From: Myxococcales bacterium
GTDB lineage: Bacteria; Myxococcota_A; Polyangia; Polyangiales; Polyangiaceae
Assembly (NCBI GenBank): GCA_016712525.1
Contig: JADJQX010000007.1
Coordinates: forward strand, 2,356,001 to 2,420,000
Direction: 5' to 3'
Length of the DNA: 64,000 nucleotides
Shown here: positions 42,029-50,598 of the stretch, piece by piece
How positions within the stretch are numbered: the first letter of the stretch is position 1
Layout of the letters: each line of letters opens with the position of its first letter
Notes under the pieces: generated by a model
The model's database searches: none
Told to the model about the DNA's origin: nothing
Seen by the model: only the letters and a program-made list of their open reading frames with translations
Program-made: the position numbers and the translations under genes

Positions 42029-44037
42029 GAGCGGCTCCCCTCGGGTGCAGGCGCGGGGGCGGTGCTGTCGCTCGCGCGATCGAGGTCCAAGATGTTCTGC
42101 TTGCCGACGTAGCTCTTGGTCTCGTACTTGGTTATCTTCCCGATTTTCCTAACGATTTCGGCCATACGCTCGGTCTCCGAGGCGATGACCTCGGCGGCTC
42201 GGCCTCCCGGTGTGCCGGGCTCGAGCACGCGGCGAAGGAGGAGCGCGTAGTTCAGCACCGCGGTGAGCGGTTGGTTGAGCTCGTGGGCCGCGGCGCCGGC
42301 GAGCTCGGCGACGATGGCCTGGCGCTCTTGCGCGAGGATCTGCTCCTGGGCCTTTTGGAGGCGGGCCTCCATCTGCATCTTCTCGCGGAGGTCGGTGAAG
42401 ATGCCCACGCTGCCCACCGGGGTGTCGCCCTCGTAGATGAGCGCGCCGGAGAAGAGCACCGGGATGACCGCGCCGGCTCCGTCGACGATCTCGGTGCGGA
42501 CGCCTTGCACACGGCCCCCCCCCGCGCGGATCATCTTCATGATGCGCGCCGCGCCGCCCTGCGGGTAGAGCGTGTGCACGCGGCCCCCGACGACCTCGGC
42601 GGCCCCGCGCCCGTAGATGCGCTCGGCGGCGCTGTTGAAGAGGATCACCTTGCCGCGGAGATCCGCGGTGATGATGCCGTCGACCGACGAGTCGATGACA
42701 CGCTGGAGAAAGTCCTTCGTCTTGACGAGCTCGGCGGCGACCTCGCGCTCGCGGGTCACGTCCCGGAACGAGCAGAGCACGATGCCGTCCTCGCGGAGCA
42801 CCGAGCTGAAGTTCACGTTGAGGACGACGATCTTGCCGTCGGCGCGCCGCACCCTCACGTCGACGCCCTTCGGGAACACGCCCTTCGCGAAGCCGCTCCC
42901 GAGCTCGTTCGCGATCCTGGGGCACTCGAAGAGGTCCTGGAGGCGCCGACCGCGGAGCGCGTCCTCCTCGTAGCCCGTGATGTCGCGGGCGCGCGGGTTC
43001 GAGAACTGGAGGTGGCCGTCGAGATCGATCACGACGATGCCGTCGCCCGAGCTCTCGAAGAAGTCGGCGTACCTCTGGAGGGTGCGCATGCGCCGCTCGG
43101 CCTCGAAACGCGCGACGGTGACCTGCTGCGTCTGGTCGCGGAGCGTCTGGAGGACGCGCGCGTTGCGGAGGGCGATGGCCATGGCGCTCGAAACCGTGCG
43201 GCAGAGCGAGAGCGCCCGGTCACCGAAGGCGTCGCGCTCCCTCGACCTGAGCGAGAGCACGCCCATCGCGCGACCTTCGTAGAGGATGGGCAAGATCGCG
43301 ATCGAGGAGAAGGCGAGCTTGTGCCCCTCGCTGCGAAAGATCTCGAGCACAGGGTGGGTCGCCGAGTCGGAGATGACGAGCGTGGCCCCCGACGTCAAAA
43401 CCTCTTGTATTTCTGGATATTTAGCCAGATCGATGGGGAGATCGCGGAGCTGCTCGTCGTCCGACGCGGCGACGACGTAGCCCACGTTTCCCTCGCGCAC
43501 GAGCACGATGGAGACGCGGTCGACCTCGGCGACCTCGGCGATGCGCTGCACGACCGTGAACAGGATGCCGCGGAAGTCGAGGTTCGAGGCGAGCGCCTGC
43601 GTGAGCTCGGTCACGACGAGGGCGTCTTTTTCGCGGCGCGCCAGCTCGTCCTTCGCGGCTCGGAGGCGCACCTGCCCCCGAACACGCGAGACGAGCTCGA
43701 CGGGCTTGAAGGGCTTGCGCAAGAAGTCGTCGGCGCCGGCCTCGAAGGCGCGCGCGATCTCGTCGTCCGCGTCGAGGGCGGTGAGCACCACGATCGGGAC
43801 GTCCTTCGTGTCTTGGCGGGCGCGCAAGATGCGGAGGATCTGGTAGCCGTCGGGCGGGGGCATGACGAGGTCGAGCAAGACCACGTCGGGTTTGTGCCGG
43901 TCGATCTCCCGGAGCGCCTCGGTGCCGGACGCGACCGCCACCGCAGCGATGCCCGCCTGCGTGAGCGCCTGAACCAAGACATGGCGGCTGACGTTGTCGT
44001 CGTCGACCACGAGCACGGGGCCGGAGGCCATATTCAC
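42025..44037 (-). CDS. Receiver-GAF-PAS-PAS protein with HisKA but no ATPase domain
   Basis: 670 residues if the GTG at 44037 is used; ATG 44031 removes two. It begins with a complete receiver domain (VLVVDDD, Asp56 in VVLLDLVMP, the LRKPF lysine), then a GAF domain (about 145-300), two PAS domains (about 325-440 and 450-570) and a HisKA helix with AAAHELNQPLTAVLNYALLL near 590. The protein then stops within about 65 residues, with no N, G1 or G2 box. It should be able to dimerise and be phosphorylated but not bind ATP. The complete kinase gene starts inside its stop codon. Confidence 0.9.
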   Translation of the reverse strand: MNMASGPVLVVDDDNVSRHVLVQALTQAGIAAVAVASGTEALREIDRHKPDVVLLDLVMPPPDGYQILRILRARQDTKDVPIVVLTALDADDEIARAFEAGADDFLRKPFKPVELVSRVRGQVRLRAAKDELARREKDALVVTELTQALASNLDFRGILFTVVQRIAEVAEVDRVSIVLVREGNVGYVVAASDDEQLRDLPIDLAKYPEIQEVLTSGATLVISDSATHPVLEIFRSEGHKLAFSSIAILPILYEGRAMGVLSLRSRERDAFGDRALSLCRTVSSAMAIALRNARVLQTLRDQTQQVTVARFEAERRMRTLQRYADFFESSGDGIVVIDLDGHLQFSNPRARDITGYEEDALRGRRLQDLFECPRIANELGSGFAKGVFPKGVDVRVRRADGKIVVLNVNFSSVLREDGIVLCSFRDVTREREVAAELVKTKDFLQRVIDSSVDGIITADLRGKVILFNSAAERIYGRGAAEVVGGRVHTLYPQGGAARIMKMIRAGGGRVQGVRTEIVDGAGAVIPVLFSGALIYEGDTPVGSVGIFTDLREKMQMEARLQKAQEQILAQERQAIVAELAGAAAHELNQPLTAVLNYALLLRRVLEPGTPGGRAAEVIASETERMAEIVRKIGKITKYETKSYVGKQNILDLDRASDSTAPAPAPEGSRS

Positions 44038-44039
44038 AA

Positions 44040-44069
44040 AGTATAGACACGACGAGGGTTTCGCCGCAA
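44040..44069 (-). promoter_or_regulatory. Promoter of the signalling pair, near-leaderless
   Basis: On the minus strand TTGCGG (44069-44064), 18 bases, TATACT (44045-44040), then 8 bases to ATG 44031. The expected transcript start falls within two or three bases of the start codon. Confidence 0.55.
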
Positions 44070-44097
44070 AGCGAAAGCCCGCGCCCTGCGTGGGCGT

Positions 44098-45186
44098 TCA
44101 GTCGTCGTCACGCTCCGTGAAGAGCCCGGCCTGGAGCGCGACGGCCGCCTGCGGCTTCGTGAGGCCGAAGTGCTCGTAGGCGCGCTTCGTCGCGATGCGC
44201 CCTCGCGGGGTTCGGCCGAGGTACCCCTGTTGGAGGAGGTAGGGCTCGTACACGTCCTCGATCGTGTCGCGGGGCTCGCCGAGGGCGGCGGCGAGGGTCT
44301 CCACGCCGACGGGGCCGCCGTCGTAGTCGTCGAGGATCACCTTGAGGAGGCGCCGGTCCATCTCGTCGAAGCCCTTGTCGTCGACGTCGAGCCGCGCGCA
44401 GGCCTCGGACACGGAGCGCTCGTCGACGACGCCCGTGCCGAGCACCTCGGCGAAGTCCCGCACGCGGCGGAGGAGCCGGTTCGCGACACGAGGCGTCCCG
44501 CGCGACCGCACGGCGACGGCGTACGCGGCCCCCTTCGTGATCGGTACGGAGAGCAGCTCCGCGCTCCGCGTCACGATGCGCGCGAGGTCCTCCGGAGGGT
44601 AAAAATCGAGGCGAACGGAGTGGCCGAAGCGCGAGAGCAGCGGCCCGGTGAGGAGGCCCGTGCGGGTCGTCGCGCCGACGAGCGTGAACGGATGGACCGG
44701 GATCTGGATCGACGACGAAAACGCGCCCTCCCCCGTGACCACGTCGATCTGGAAGTCTTCGAGGGCGGGGTAGAGGCTCTCTTCGACCACCGGGTTCAGG
44801 CGGTGGATCTCGTCGATGAAGAGGATGTCGCGTGGACCGAGCTTCGTGAGGAGGCCCGCGAGCGCGCCTTTGTGCTCCACCACCGGGCCGTTCGTCATGT
44901 GCAGCGTGACGCCCATCTCGGCGGCCAGGATCTGCGCGAGCGTGGTCTTCCCGAGGCCGGGCGGCCCGGAGAGGAGGAGGTGGTCGAGCGGCTCCCCGCG
45001 GCGCTTCGCGGCCTCGACGAACACCCGGAGGTTCTCCTTGTGCTTCTCTTGGCCGACGTAGTCCGCGAACGACTTCGGGCGGAGCGCGCGGTCGTAGCGC
45101 ACGTCGTCGCCCTGGAGCCCCCCGTCGAGGGCGCGGGACTCGCGCTCTTCGGGCTCCGCCTCTCGAGGCTTCTTTTTCGCCGCCAT
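44098..45186 (-). CDS. ruvB: Holliday junction branch migration helicase RuvB
   Basis: 362 residues from ATG 45186. The hexameric AAA+ motor drives branch migration with RuvA. The opening DYVGQEKHKENLRVFVEAAK, Walker A GPPGLGKT (74-81), Walker B DEIHRL (125-130), sensor 1 GATTRTG, and the C-terminal winged helix (RGRIATKRAYEHFGL) are all present. It has a short basic N-terminal lead. ruvA and ruvC are not adjacent, which is unusual compared with many bacteria. TAGGGT lies 7 bases before the ATG. Confidence 0.97.
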   Translation of the reverse strand: MAAKKKPREAEPEERESRALDGGLQGDDVRYDRALRPKSFADYVGQEKHKENLRVFVEAAKRRGEPLDHLLLSGPPGLGKTTLAQILAAEMGVTLHMTNGPVVEHKGALAGLLTKLGPRDILFIDEIHRLNPVVEESLYPALEDFQIDVVTGEGAFSSSIQIPVHPFTLVGATTRTGLLTGPLLSRFGHSVRLDFYPPEDLARIVTRSAELLSVPITKGAAYAVAVRSRGTPRVANRLLRRVRDFAEVLGTGVVDERSVSEACARLDVDDKGFDEMDRRLLKVILDDYDGGPVGVETLAAALGEPRDTIEDVYEPYLLQQGYLGRTPRGRIATKRAYEHFGLTKPQAAVALQAGLFTERDDD

Positions 45187-45193
45187 CGCGCGG

Positions 45194-45199
45194 ACCCTA
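45194..45199 (-). promoter_or_regulatory. -10 element of a probable leaderless promoter (ruvB)
   Basis: On the minus strand TAGGGT ends 7 bases before ATG 45186; TTACGC stands 17 bases further upstream. Confidence 0.45.
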
Positions 45200-45330
45200 C
45201 CAGCCCGGGCCGGCCGGCGTAAGCCTGGGGCAGCGTGCTCTCGGGCGCGCGTGACAACGTCGAGCGACGTCGCTATAGAGCGCTCCACGCGATGCCGGCG
45301 GCGCCCCGGCTCCAACCTTTCGCGTGGGCC

Positions 45331-45358
45331 TTGACATCGGGGCCAGTTTTCATAGAGT
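45331..45358 (+). promoter_or_regulatory. rpsT promoter
   Basis: A perfect TTGACA (45331-45336), 16 bases and TAGAGT (45353-45358), about 55 bases before the GTG start of rpsT. Confidence 0.6.
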
Positions 45359-45412
45359 GCGCCGCCCCGAGCCGAGAAAACCGGTAGATTCGGGCAAACG
45401 AAGAGGATTCCC

Positions 45413-45682
45413 GTGGCCAATCATCCGTCCGCCGAGAAGCGCAACCGCCAGCGCATCACCCGCACCGCGCGCAACCGCGCCGTGTCGTCCGCCGTTCGTA
45501 CCTTCGTGAAGCGCGTCCGCGTCGCCATCGAAGAGAAGAACGCCGGTGAGGCGTCGACCGCGCTCAAGGTCGCCATCGTGCAGCTCGACAAGGCCGCCTC
45601 GAAGGGCGCCGTCCACGTCAAGGCTGCCTCGCGTACGATCTCGCGCCTCTCGGCGCAGGTCCACGCGCTCACGAAGGCCTGA
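45413..45682 (+). CDS. rpsT: 30S ribosomal protein S20
   Basis: 89 residues, GTG start with GAGG 6-9 bases upstream. S20 binds 16S rRNA early in 30S assembly. It opens with ANHPSAEKRNRQRITRTARN and ends with AASRTISRLSAQVHALTKA, both standard for S20, and is strongly basic and helical. A non-ATG start is common for rpsT and can limit its expression. It has its own promoter and the tRNA-Glu gene follows 81 bases downstream. Confidence 0.97.
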   Translation: MANHPSAEKRNRQRITRTARNRAVSSAVRTFVKRVRVAIEEKNAGEASTALKVAIVQLDKAASKGAVHVKAASRTISRLSAQVHALTKA

Positions 45683-45738
45683 GCGTCTTCGCGCTGCCAA
45701 AAGCTTAGGGTGCGCGCGAGCTCGTCTCGTGGGCTCCC

Positions 45739-45762
45739 GAGAGGCGTCGTGAGGCGCCTCTC
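45739..45762 (+). terminator. Perfect hairpin between rpsT and tRNA-Glu
   Basis: GAGAGGCG (45739-45746) pairs with CGCCTCTC (45755-45762) around an 8-base loop. It ends one base before the first base of the tRNA, so it could end rpsT mRNA or shape the tRNA 5' leader. Confidence 0.5.
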
Positions 45763-45763
45763 C

Positions 45764-45840
45764 GTCCCCATCGTCTAGTTGGCCCAGGACAGCGGCTTTT
45801 CACGCCGCCGACAGGGGTTCGAATCCCCTTGGGGACGCCA
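45764..45840 (+). tRNA. tRNA-Glu (anticodon UUC)
   Basis: The acceptor stem GTCCCCA/TGGGGAC, a D-arm region, the anticodon stem GCGGC/GCCGC with loop TTTTCAC (anticodon TTC at 45799-45801), and the T-arm AGGGG-TTCGAAT-CCCCT are all paired. The discriminator base is G (45837) and CCA (45838-45840) is encoded. Confidence 0.96.
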
Positions 45841-45911
45841 CCCAAACCACGCCGGTCGTGCTCTCTCGAGCGCGGGCGGCGTGTACGTCTTTGTGCGCAA
45901 GAGCTCGGGCC

Positions 45912-46484
45912 TCACGGCGAGGCGGCCCACGCGGCGACGTCTCGGGCGACGCGGTCCCAGTCCTTGCTCGACGTGTCGAACGTCCGATGCGGGAGGCGCG
46001 TCCGGGTGAGGGCGTCGACGCGCCGGGCCTGCGAGACACGAAGCGCCTCCAAGGCCGCCGTGACCGAGCCGAACCGCTCCGCGAACGCCTGGAAGTCCGC
46101 GCCCCCGTACTCCTCGCGGAGGAGCGAGCGCGCGGAGAGCGCCTCGACGGGGACCACGAGCAACGCGAGGCGCGCCCCGAGGTCCCCAAGGCGCGCGTCG
46201 AAGGCGTCTACGAGCTCCCACCGCGGGACGAGCGCCATGTACGACAGGTGCCCGCGTTCGAGCAGGAACGTGGAAGGACGCTCTCGCTCGAGGCGCGCGA
46301 TCACGGCCTCGAGCCTCCGGGTAAAGGCGGGGCCGACGCGCTCGTCCGGCGGGAGCTCGTCCATCGCGTCTCCGAGCGTCTCCTCCTCGGACACCACACA
46401 CGCGGGCGCGAGGCCGATCCGACCGAGCGCGGCGATCGTCGACGATTTGCCGGTCCCCGTGAGGCCTTCGAGCACGAGACGCAC
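45912..46484 (-). CDS. P-loop kinase-like protein
   Basis: 190 residues from GTG 46484, which puts the P-loop LEGLTGTGKSS five residues from the start; a GTG at 46505 would add seven residues. The layout, an N-terminal Walker A, FLLERGHLSYMAL in the middle, and a C-terminal helix with SQARRVDALTR, resembles thymidylate- or deoxynucleoside-kinase-type P-loop proteins. No exact family or substrate is recognised. It ends 71 bases from tRNA-Glu on the opposite strand and diverges from the transpeptidase gene. Confidence 0.65.
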   Translation of the reverse strand: MRLVLEGLTGTGKSSTIAALGRIGLAPACVVSEEETLGDAMDELPPDERVGPAFTRRLEAVIARLERERPSTFLLERGHLSYMALVPRWELVDAFDARLGDLGARLALLVVPVEALSARSLLREEYGGADFQAFAERFGSVTAALEALRVSQARRVDALTRTRLPHRTFDTSSKDWDRVARDVAAWAASP

Positions 46485-46619
46485 GCCGCACCGTAGCACG
46501 CGCACCGTAAACTGCCGGGCTCGGGCCCTCCCTCCCGAGCGCGGGCGCCCACGCGACTCGAACGGACGCGGAGACGCGCGTTTTTTTGGATTTCGGGCGC
46601 TTCTTGGTAGCGAAGAGGC

Positions 46620-48278
46620 GTGGTCCCGATCCGCTCCCGCGCCCTCCTCGCCTCGCCTCTCCTCGCGACCGCCGTGCTCGCCGCGTCCGCGTTCCTCGCG
46701 GCGTGCGGGTCGAAGCCGAGCAGCGCCGACGCCTCTCCCCTCGCGCTCGAGACCGCCGCGACCGACCCTTCGGCGGGCCCGTCCGAGCCGGCCACGGTGC
46801 CGAAGGCCGAGGGCGGCAAGATCGCCGCGCGCGCCATGGAGACGTGGGTCTTCGAGAGCCCGAGCCCCAACGCGAAGAAGATAGGGTACCTGCGCGCGGG
46901 CGCGATCGTCGGCACGCGCGGCGGGGTCGCGTCGAAGGAGGGCTGCGCGGGCGGATGGATCCCGATCACGCCACGCGGCTTCGTGTGCGTCGGCCGCGAG
47001 GCGACGGGCAACCTCGACGACGCCATCGTGAAGGCCTCGTCACGGAGGCCCGAGCTCACCGCGGGCCTCCCGTACGGGTACGCCGTGGTGCGCACCTCGC
47101 ACGCGCCCTTCTACACACGTTTCCCCACCGAGGCCGAAGCGAAGTCGCTCGAGTCCGACTGGGACAAACACTTCCGCACGCTCGAAGCGGCCGAGGCCGA
47201 CGAGGCCAAAGAGGGCGGGTATCCGCAGCTCGCGTCCCTCCCCGACCAGAAGCTCCCCATCGAGCCCTCCCCCGGGGTGCTCGCGGCCTGGGCCACCGAC
47301 GGAAAGGACGATCCGACTCCCGACTTTCTCTCGGACGGGAAGTACGTCCCGAACCTGTCGGGGCTCGTCTTTTCGCACAAACCCGACGCCGACGCGGGCT
47401 CGTCGTGCCCGGCCGGTCAACCGACCTGCATTCCCCTCGACGCCGCGCGACCGATGCGTCGGCTGGGCATTTCGTTCGTCGCGAGCCTCCGGAACGACAA
47501 ACGCCGATACCTCCTCACGCCGGATCTCTTGCTGATGCCTGCCGACCGTGTCCGGATCGTGCGCGGCACGGCGTTCCACGGGGTCGAGCTCGGCAAGGGT
47601 GAGGGCGCCCTCCAGCTCCCCATCGTGTTCGTGACCAAGCCGGGCGCGAAGCGCTGGTCACTCGAGGGAAAACACCTCGCGCCGGGCGCCGAGATCCCGT
47701 GGCGCCAGGCCCTCGAGGTCGAGAAAAAGCAGCGAATCGTCAATGGAGAGCACTTTCACGTGCTCAAAGACGGGACGCTCGTGAATGCCAAAGAGTCGGC
47801 CCGCCTCGACCCCATTCGCAAGATGCCGAAATGGGGAAAAGAGGGCGAGCGCTGGATCGAGATCAACCTCGCCAAACAGACGCTCCTCGCCGTCGAAGGG
47901 GACACCCCCGTCTACGCCACGCTCGTGTCGACCGGCGCAGGTGGCATGTCCGACGACAAAGAGAAGAACCCTTTCGTGACCCCGAAGGGCATTTTCCGAG
48001 TGCATACGAAGCACGTCGCCTCGACGATGGACAGCCGCCAACCCGAGGCCGAGTTCGAGCTCCGGGACGTGCCTTATATTCAATACTTCAAAGACGGATA
48101 CGCGCTCCACGCGGCCTACTGGCACGACCAGTTCGGCACTCCGCGCTCGCACGGGTGCATCAACCTCGCCCCGAAGGACGCGGCGAAGCTCTTCGGGTTC
48201 ACCAAGCCCGAGGTCCCCGAGGGGTGGCACGGGGCGTCCGTCGCGCTCACGGGCAGCGTGGTGTGGATCCACAACTGA
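46620..48278 (+). CDS. L,D-transpeptidase lipoprotein (YkuD)
   Basis: 552 residues, GTG start. The signal ends at FLAAC (Cys29), so the enzyme is tethered in the envelope. An SH3-like domain (about 70-125, METWVFESPSPNAKKIGYLR) may bind peptidoglycan. The YkuD domain lies at about 405-545 with the catalytic SHGCINL (His511, Cys513) and an upstream HAAYWH. It should form 3-3 cross-links or attach proteins to peptidoglycan. A 250-residue middle region is unique and helical. TTGGAT, 16 bases and TAGCGA end 6 bases before the GTG, so its mRNA may be leaderless. Confidence 0.9.
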   Translation: MVPIRSRALLASPLLATAVLAASAFLAACGSKPSSADASPLALETAATDPSAGPSEPATVPKAEGGKIAARAMETWVFESPSPNAKKIGYLRAGAIVGTRGGVASKEGCAGGWIPITPRGFVCVGREATGNLDDAIVKASSRRPELTAGLPYGYAVVRTSHAPFYTRFPTEAEAKSLESDWDKHFRTLEAAEADEAKEGGYPQLASLPDQKLPIEPSPGVLAAWATDGKDDPTPDFLSDGKYVPNLSGLVFSHKPDADAGSSCPAGQPTCIPLDAARPMRRLGISFVASLRNDKRRYLLTPDLLLMPADRVRIVRGTAFHGVELGKGEGALQLPIVFVTKPGAKRWSLEGKHLAPGAEIPWRQALEVEKKQRIVNGEHFHVLKDGTLVNAKESARLDPIRKMPKWGKEGERWIEINLAKQTLLAVEGDTPVYATLVSTGAGGMSDDKEKNPFVTPKGIFRVHTKHVASTMDSRQPEAEFELRDVPYIQYFKDGYALHAAYWHDQFGTPRSHGCINLAPKDAAKLFGFTKPEVPEGWHGASVALTGSVVWIHN

Positions 48279-48287
48279 AAGCGGCAG

Positions 48288-48833
48288 TCAGCGAAGCCCC
48301 TCGACGAGGGTTTTCCGCGTGGCGCGGAGGCGAGCCACGAGCCCCGTGAGCCCATCGTCGGCGCCGGCACCCTCGAGGTCCTTCAGCGCGGCGTCGACGT
48401 GCGCGAGCGCGGCGGTCCGCGGTACGAATCGGTAGTCCCCCAGGGTAGGCCCCGAGGGGTACCTTTCCCGGAGATCACCCTCGGGCCCCGTGTAGACGAC
48501 GACGCGGACGTCGAAGCGATCGTCGGGCTCGGAGCAGCAGCAGGCCCCGAAGGGATAACACTCGGCCCCGAGCAGCGGCGCGGCGAGCGATTCCGGCCCG
48601 AAGTCCTCGTACCGAAACACGACCACCCTGCCCGGGACACCCTTCGGGAGGGGACCGAAGTCCCGGAGGGTGCCGTTCGAGTTGCGGGAGGCATCGCGCC
48701 CTCGAGAGGCGTCGGGCGCGGCCTTCGCCACGGGAGCCGCCGAGCCGATCGGGGCGGGCCCTCCACTTCCCGGACGGGGCGAGGTGCACGAGACGAGGAC
48801 GCCGACGATGACCGCGACGCCGAGGCGGCTCAT
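48288..48833 (-). CDS. Small lipoprotein ending the efflux operon
   Basis: 181 residues from ATG 48833, overlapping the HlyD stop by four bases (ATGA). The signal leads to LVSC (Cys16) and a Gly/Pro/Ser linker. The mature part contains CYPFGACCCSEP, an unusual run of cysteines that could bind metal, and a helical C-terminus. No family is recognised. Coupling to the efflux genes suggests an accessory role in the exporter. Confidence 0.65.
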   Translation of the reverse strand: MSRLGVAVIVGVLVSCTSPRPGSGGPAPIGSAAPVAKAAPDASRGRDASRNSNGTLRDFGPLPKGVPGRVVVFRYEDFGPESLAAPLLGAECYPFGACCCSEPDDRFDVRVVVYTGPEGDLRERYPSGPTLGDYRFVPRTAALAHVDAALKDLEGAGADDGLTGLVARLRATRKTLVEGLR

Positions 48834-49921
48834 CCCTCTTCCACGTAGCTCACGACGCGGAGACCGGGCACGAGCCCGTCGCGATCGTCCAGCTCGAGCA
48901 GGACCTCGAGGATCTTGGTGTCGATGCGCTCGGTCGGGTCGTCCGTGCGCACGTTCTTGCGGCCCATGCGTCGCCCGAGCTCGACGACACGCGCCGCGAA
49001 TTTTCGGCCCGGATAGGCGTTCAGCGTGACGAACCCCTTCGCGCCGACCTTCACCTTGGCAAGATCCCGCTCGTCGAGGTCCATGCGGACGCGGAGCTTG
49101 CTCGTGTCGCCCACGATCGCGATCGGATCACCGCCTTGGGGGTTGTAGTACTCGCCGGCGCGGAGCTTGACCTGGAGCACGCGGCCCGCGATGGGCGAAC
49201 GAATCGTGAGGCGATCGAGGGTCGACCTGGCCTGATCCCTCCTCGCGACGGCGGCCTGGACGTTCGATTGAGCGACGTACACGTCCTCGGCGCGCGCCCC
49301 TGCGAGGGCCGCGCGGCGCCGGGCTTCGGCGGCCTCGAGGAGCCCCTTGTCGGCCTCGGCTTGGCGGCGGGCGCGGTCGAGCTCGTCGGCGGTGGCGGCG
49401 CCGCCCTTCGATGCGACCTCGACGCGCTGGAGCGCCCCTTGCGAGAGCTCCGCGCGCGCCTTCGCGCTGTCGGTGTCGGCCACGATGGCGTCGCGATCTT
49501 CTTTTCGGAGCCCGCGTGTCGTCCTCATGAGCTCGGCTCGGCGCACGGCGAGGTCGGCCTCGGACGCGTCGAGGGCGGCCTTCTCGGCGTCGTTCTCGAG
49601 CTCGGCGATGGGCGCGCCCGGGGCGACCTCGTCCCCTTCTTTGACGAGCACGGACTTGATGCGGCCGGGGATGTGGCTCGCGAGCTTGGTCTCGCGGTCG
49701 GCCGGCTCGATGATGCCGTTGCCGGCGACGAGCTTGCCCTCGGGGATCTGGGTGCGCTCGTCCGTGCCCGCCTTGGGCTTCGCCTCGCGCTCGGTCTTCT
49801 TGAGCTCTTTCTCGCCGGGCACGGTCTGAGGCCCGGCGAGCACCGACTTCGTCACCATGCCCGCGGCGAAGAGGAGAAACAGCGTGAACACGACGGAACC
49901 TGGGGAAACACGGTGCTTCAT
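48830..49921 (-). CDS. HlyD/DevB-type periplasmic adaptor
   Basis: 363 residues. An N-terminal membrane segment (VVFTLFLLFAAGMVTKSVL) anchors it. The lipoyl-like half motifs (SHIPGRIKSVLVKEGDEVAP and RSPIAGRVLQVKLRAGEYYN) flank a coiled-coil hairpin of about 120 residues (AALDASEADLAVRRAELMRT and on), then a beta-barrel domain. This is the membrane-fusion protein that joins the inner-membrane ABC pump to TolC. Its position directly after permease and ATPase genes matches devBCA-type exporters. It overlaps the upstream stop (ATGA). Confidence 0.92.
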   Translation of the reverse strand: MKHRVSPGSVVFTLFLLFAAGMVTKSVLAGPQTVPGEKELKKTEREAKPKAGTDERTQIPEGKLVAGNGIIEPADRETKLASHIPGRIKSVLVKEGDEVAPGAPIAELENDAEKAALDASEADLAVRRAELMRTTRGLRKEDRDAIVADTDSAKARAELSQGALQRVEVASKGGAATADELDRARRQAEADKGLLEAAEARRRAALAGARAEDVYVAQSNVQAAVARRDQARSTLDRLTIRSPIAGRVLQVKLRAGEYYNPQGGDPIAIVGDTSKLRVRMDLDERDLAKVKVGAKGFVTLNAYPGRKFAARVVELGRRMGRKNVRTDDPTERIDTKILEVLLELDDRDGLVPGLRVVSYVEEG

Positions 49922-50598
49922 GACTTCTCCACGATGAGGCCGTCTTCGATGTGAACGATGCGATCGGCGAGATGAAAAATGCGGTTGTCGTGCGTGACGA
50001 CCACGACGGTGTGGCCGTGATCCTTCGCGAGCGCCTTCAAGGTCTGTGTGATGGCGAGGCCGTTCTGCGCGTCGAGGGCCGCGGTGGGCTCGTCGGCGAG
50101 GAGGATGGGGGGCGAGCCCGCGAGGGCCCGGGCGATGGCCACGCGTTGGCGTTGGCCGCCCGAGAGATCGCCCGGCTTCGAGTCGACCTTCTCGCCGAGG
50201 CCGACCTCGCCGAGCAGCTTGTGGGCCTCGGCCACGGCGGCCCTGTGCGAGTAGCCGCGGAGCTGGAGCAACATGACCACGTTCTCGGTAGCTGTGAGAG
50301 ACGCGAGCAGGTTGTGGGATTGGAACACGAACCCGACGTACGAGAGCCGCAGCTCGGGCAGCGCGCTCTCCTTCGTCTTCGAGATGTCGTCGTCGAGGAG
50401 CTTCACCGTGCCGCTCGACGCCGTGAGCACGCAGCCGAGGATGGAGAGCAGCGTGGTCTTCCCGCTACCCGACGGGCCGGACAGCATGACGAACTCGCCG
50501 GGCTCGGCCACGAAGTCGACGCCCTTCAGCGCCTGGTACGCCGTAGGCCCCGAGCCGTACGTCTTCTGCACGTTGCGGCACTCGATCGCGTACGTCAT
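49918..50598 (-). CDS. ABC transporter ATPase (DevA/LolD-like)
   Basis: 226 residues from ATG 50598, overlapping the permease stop (ATGA). Walker A GPSGSGKTT, Q-loop FVFQSHNLL, signature LSGGQRQRVAIARAL, Walker B ILLADEPTAALD and the switch His in VVVVTHDNR are all present. The close spacing and 25-kDa size fit the MacB/LolD/DevA group that works with FtsX-type permeases. It energises the exporter. Confidence 0.95.
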   Translation of the reverse strand: MTYAIECRNVQKTYGSGPTAYQALKGVDFVAEPGEFVMLSGPSGSGKTTLLSILGCVLTASSGTVKLLDDDISKTKESALPELRLSYVGFVFQSHNLLASLTATENVVMLLQLRGYSHRAAVAEAHKLLGEVGLGEKVDSKPGDLSGGQRQRVAIARALAGSPPILLADEPTAALDAQNGLAITQTLKALAKDHGHTVVVVTHDNRIFHLADRIVHIEDGLIVEKS

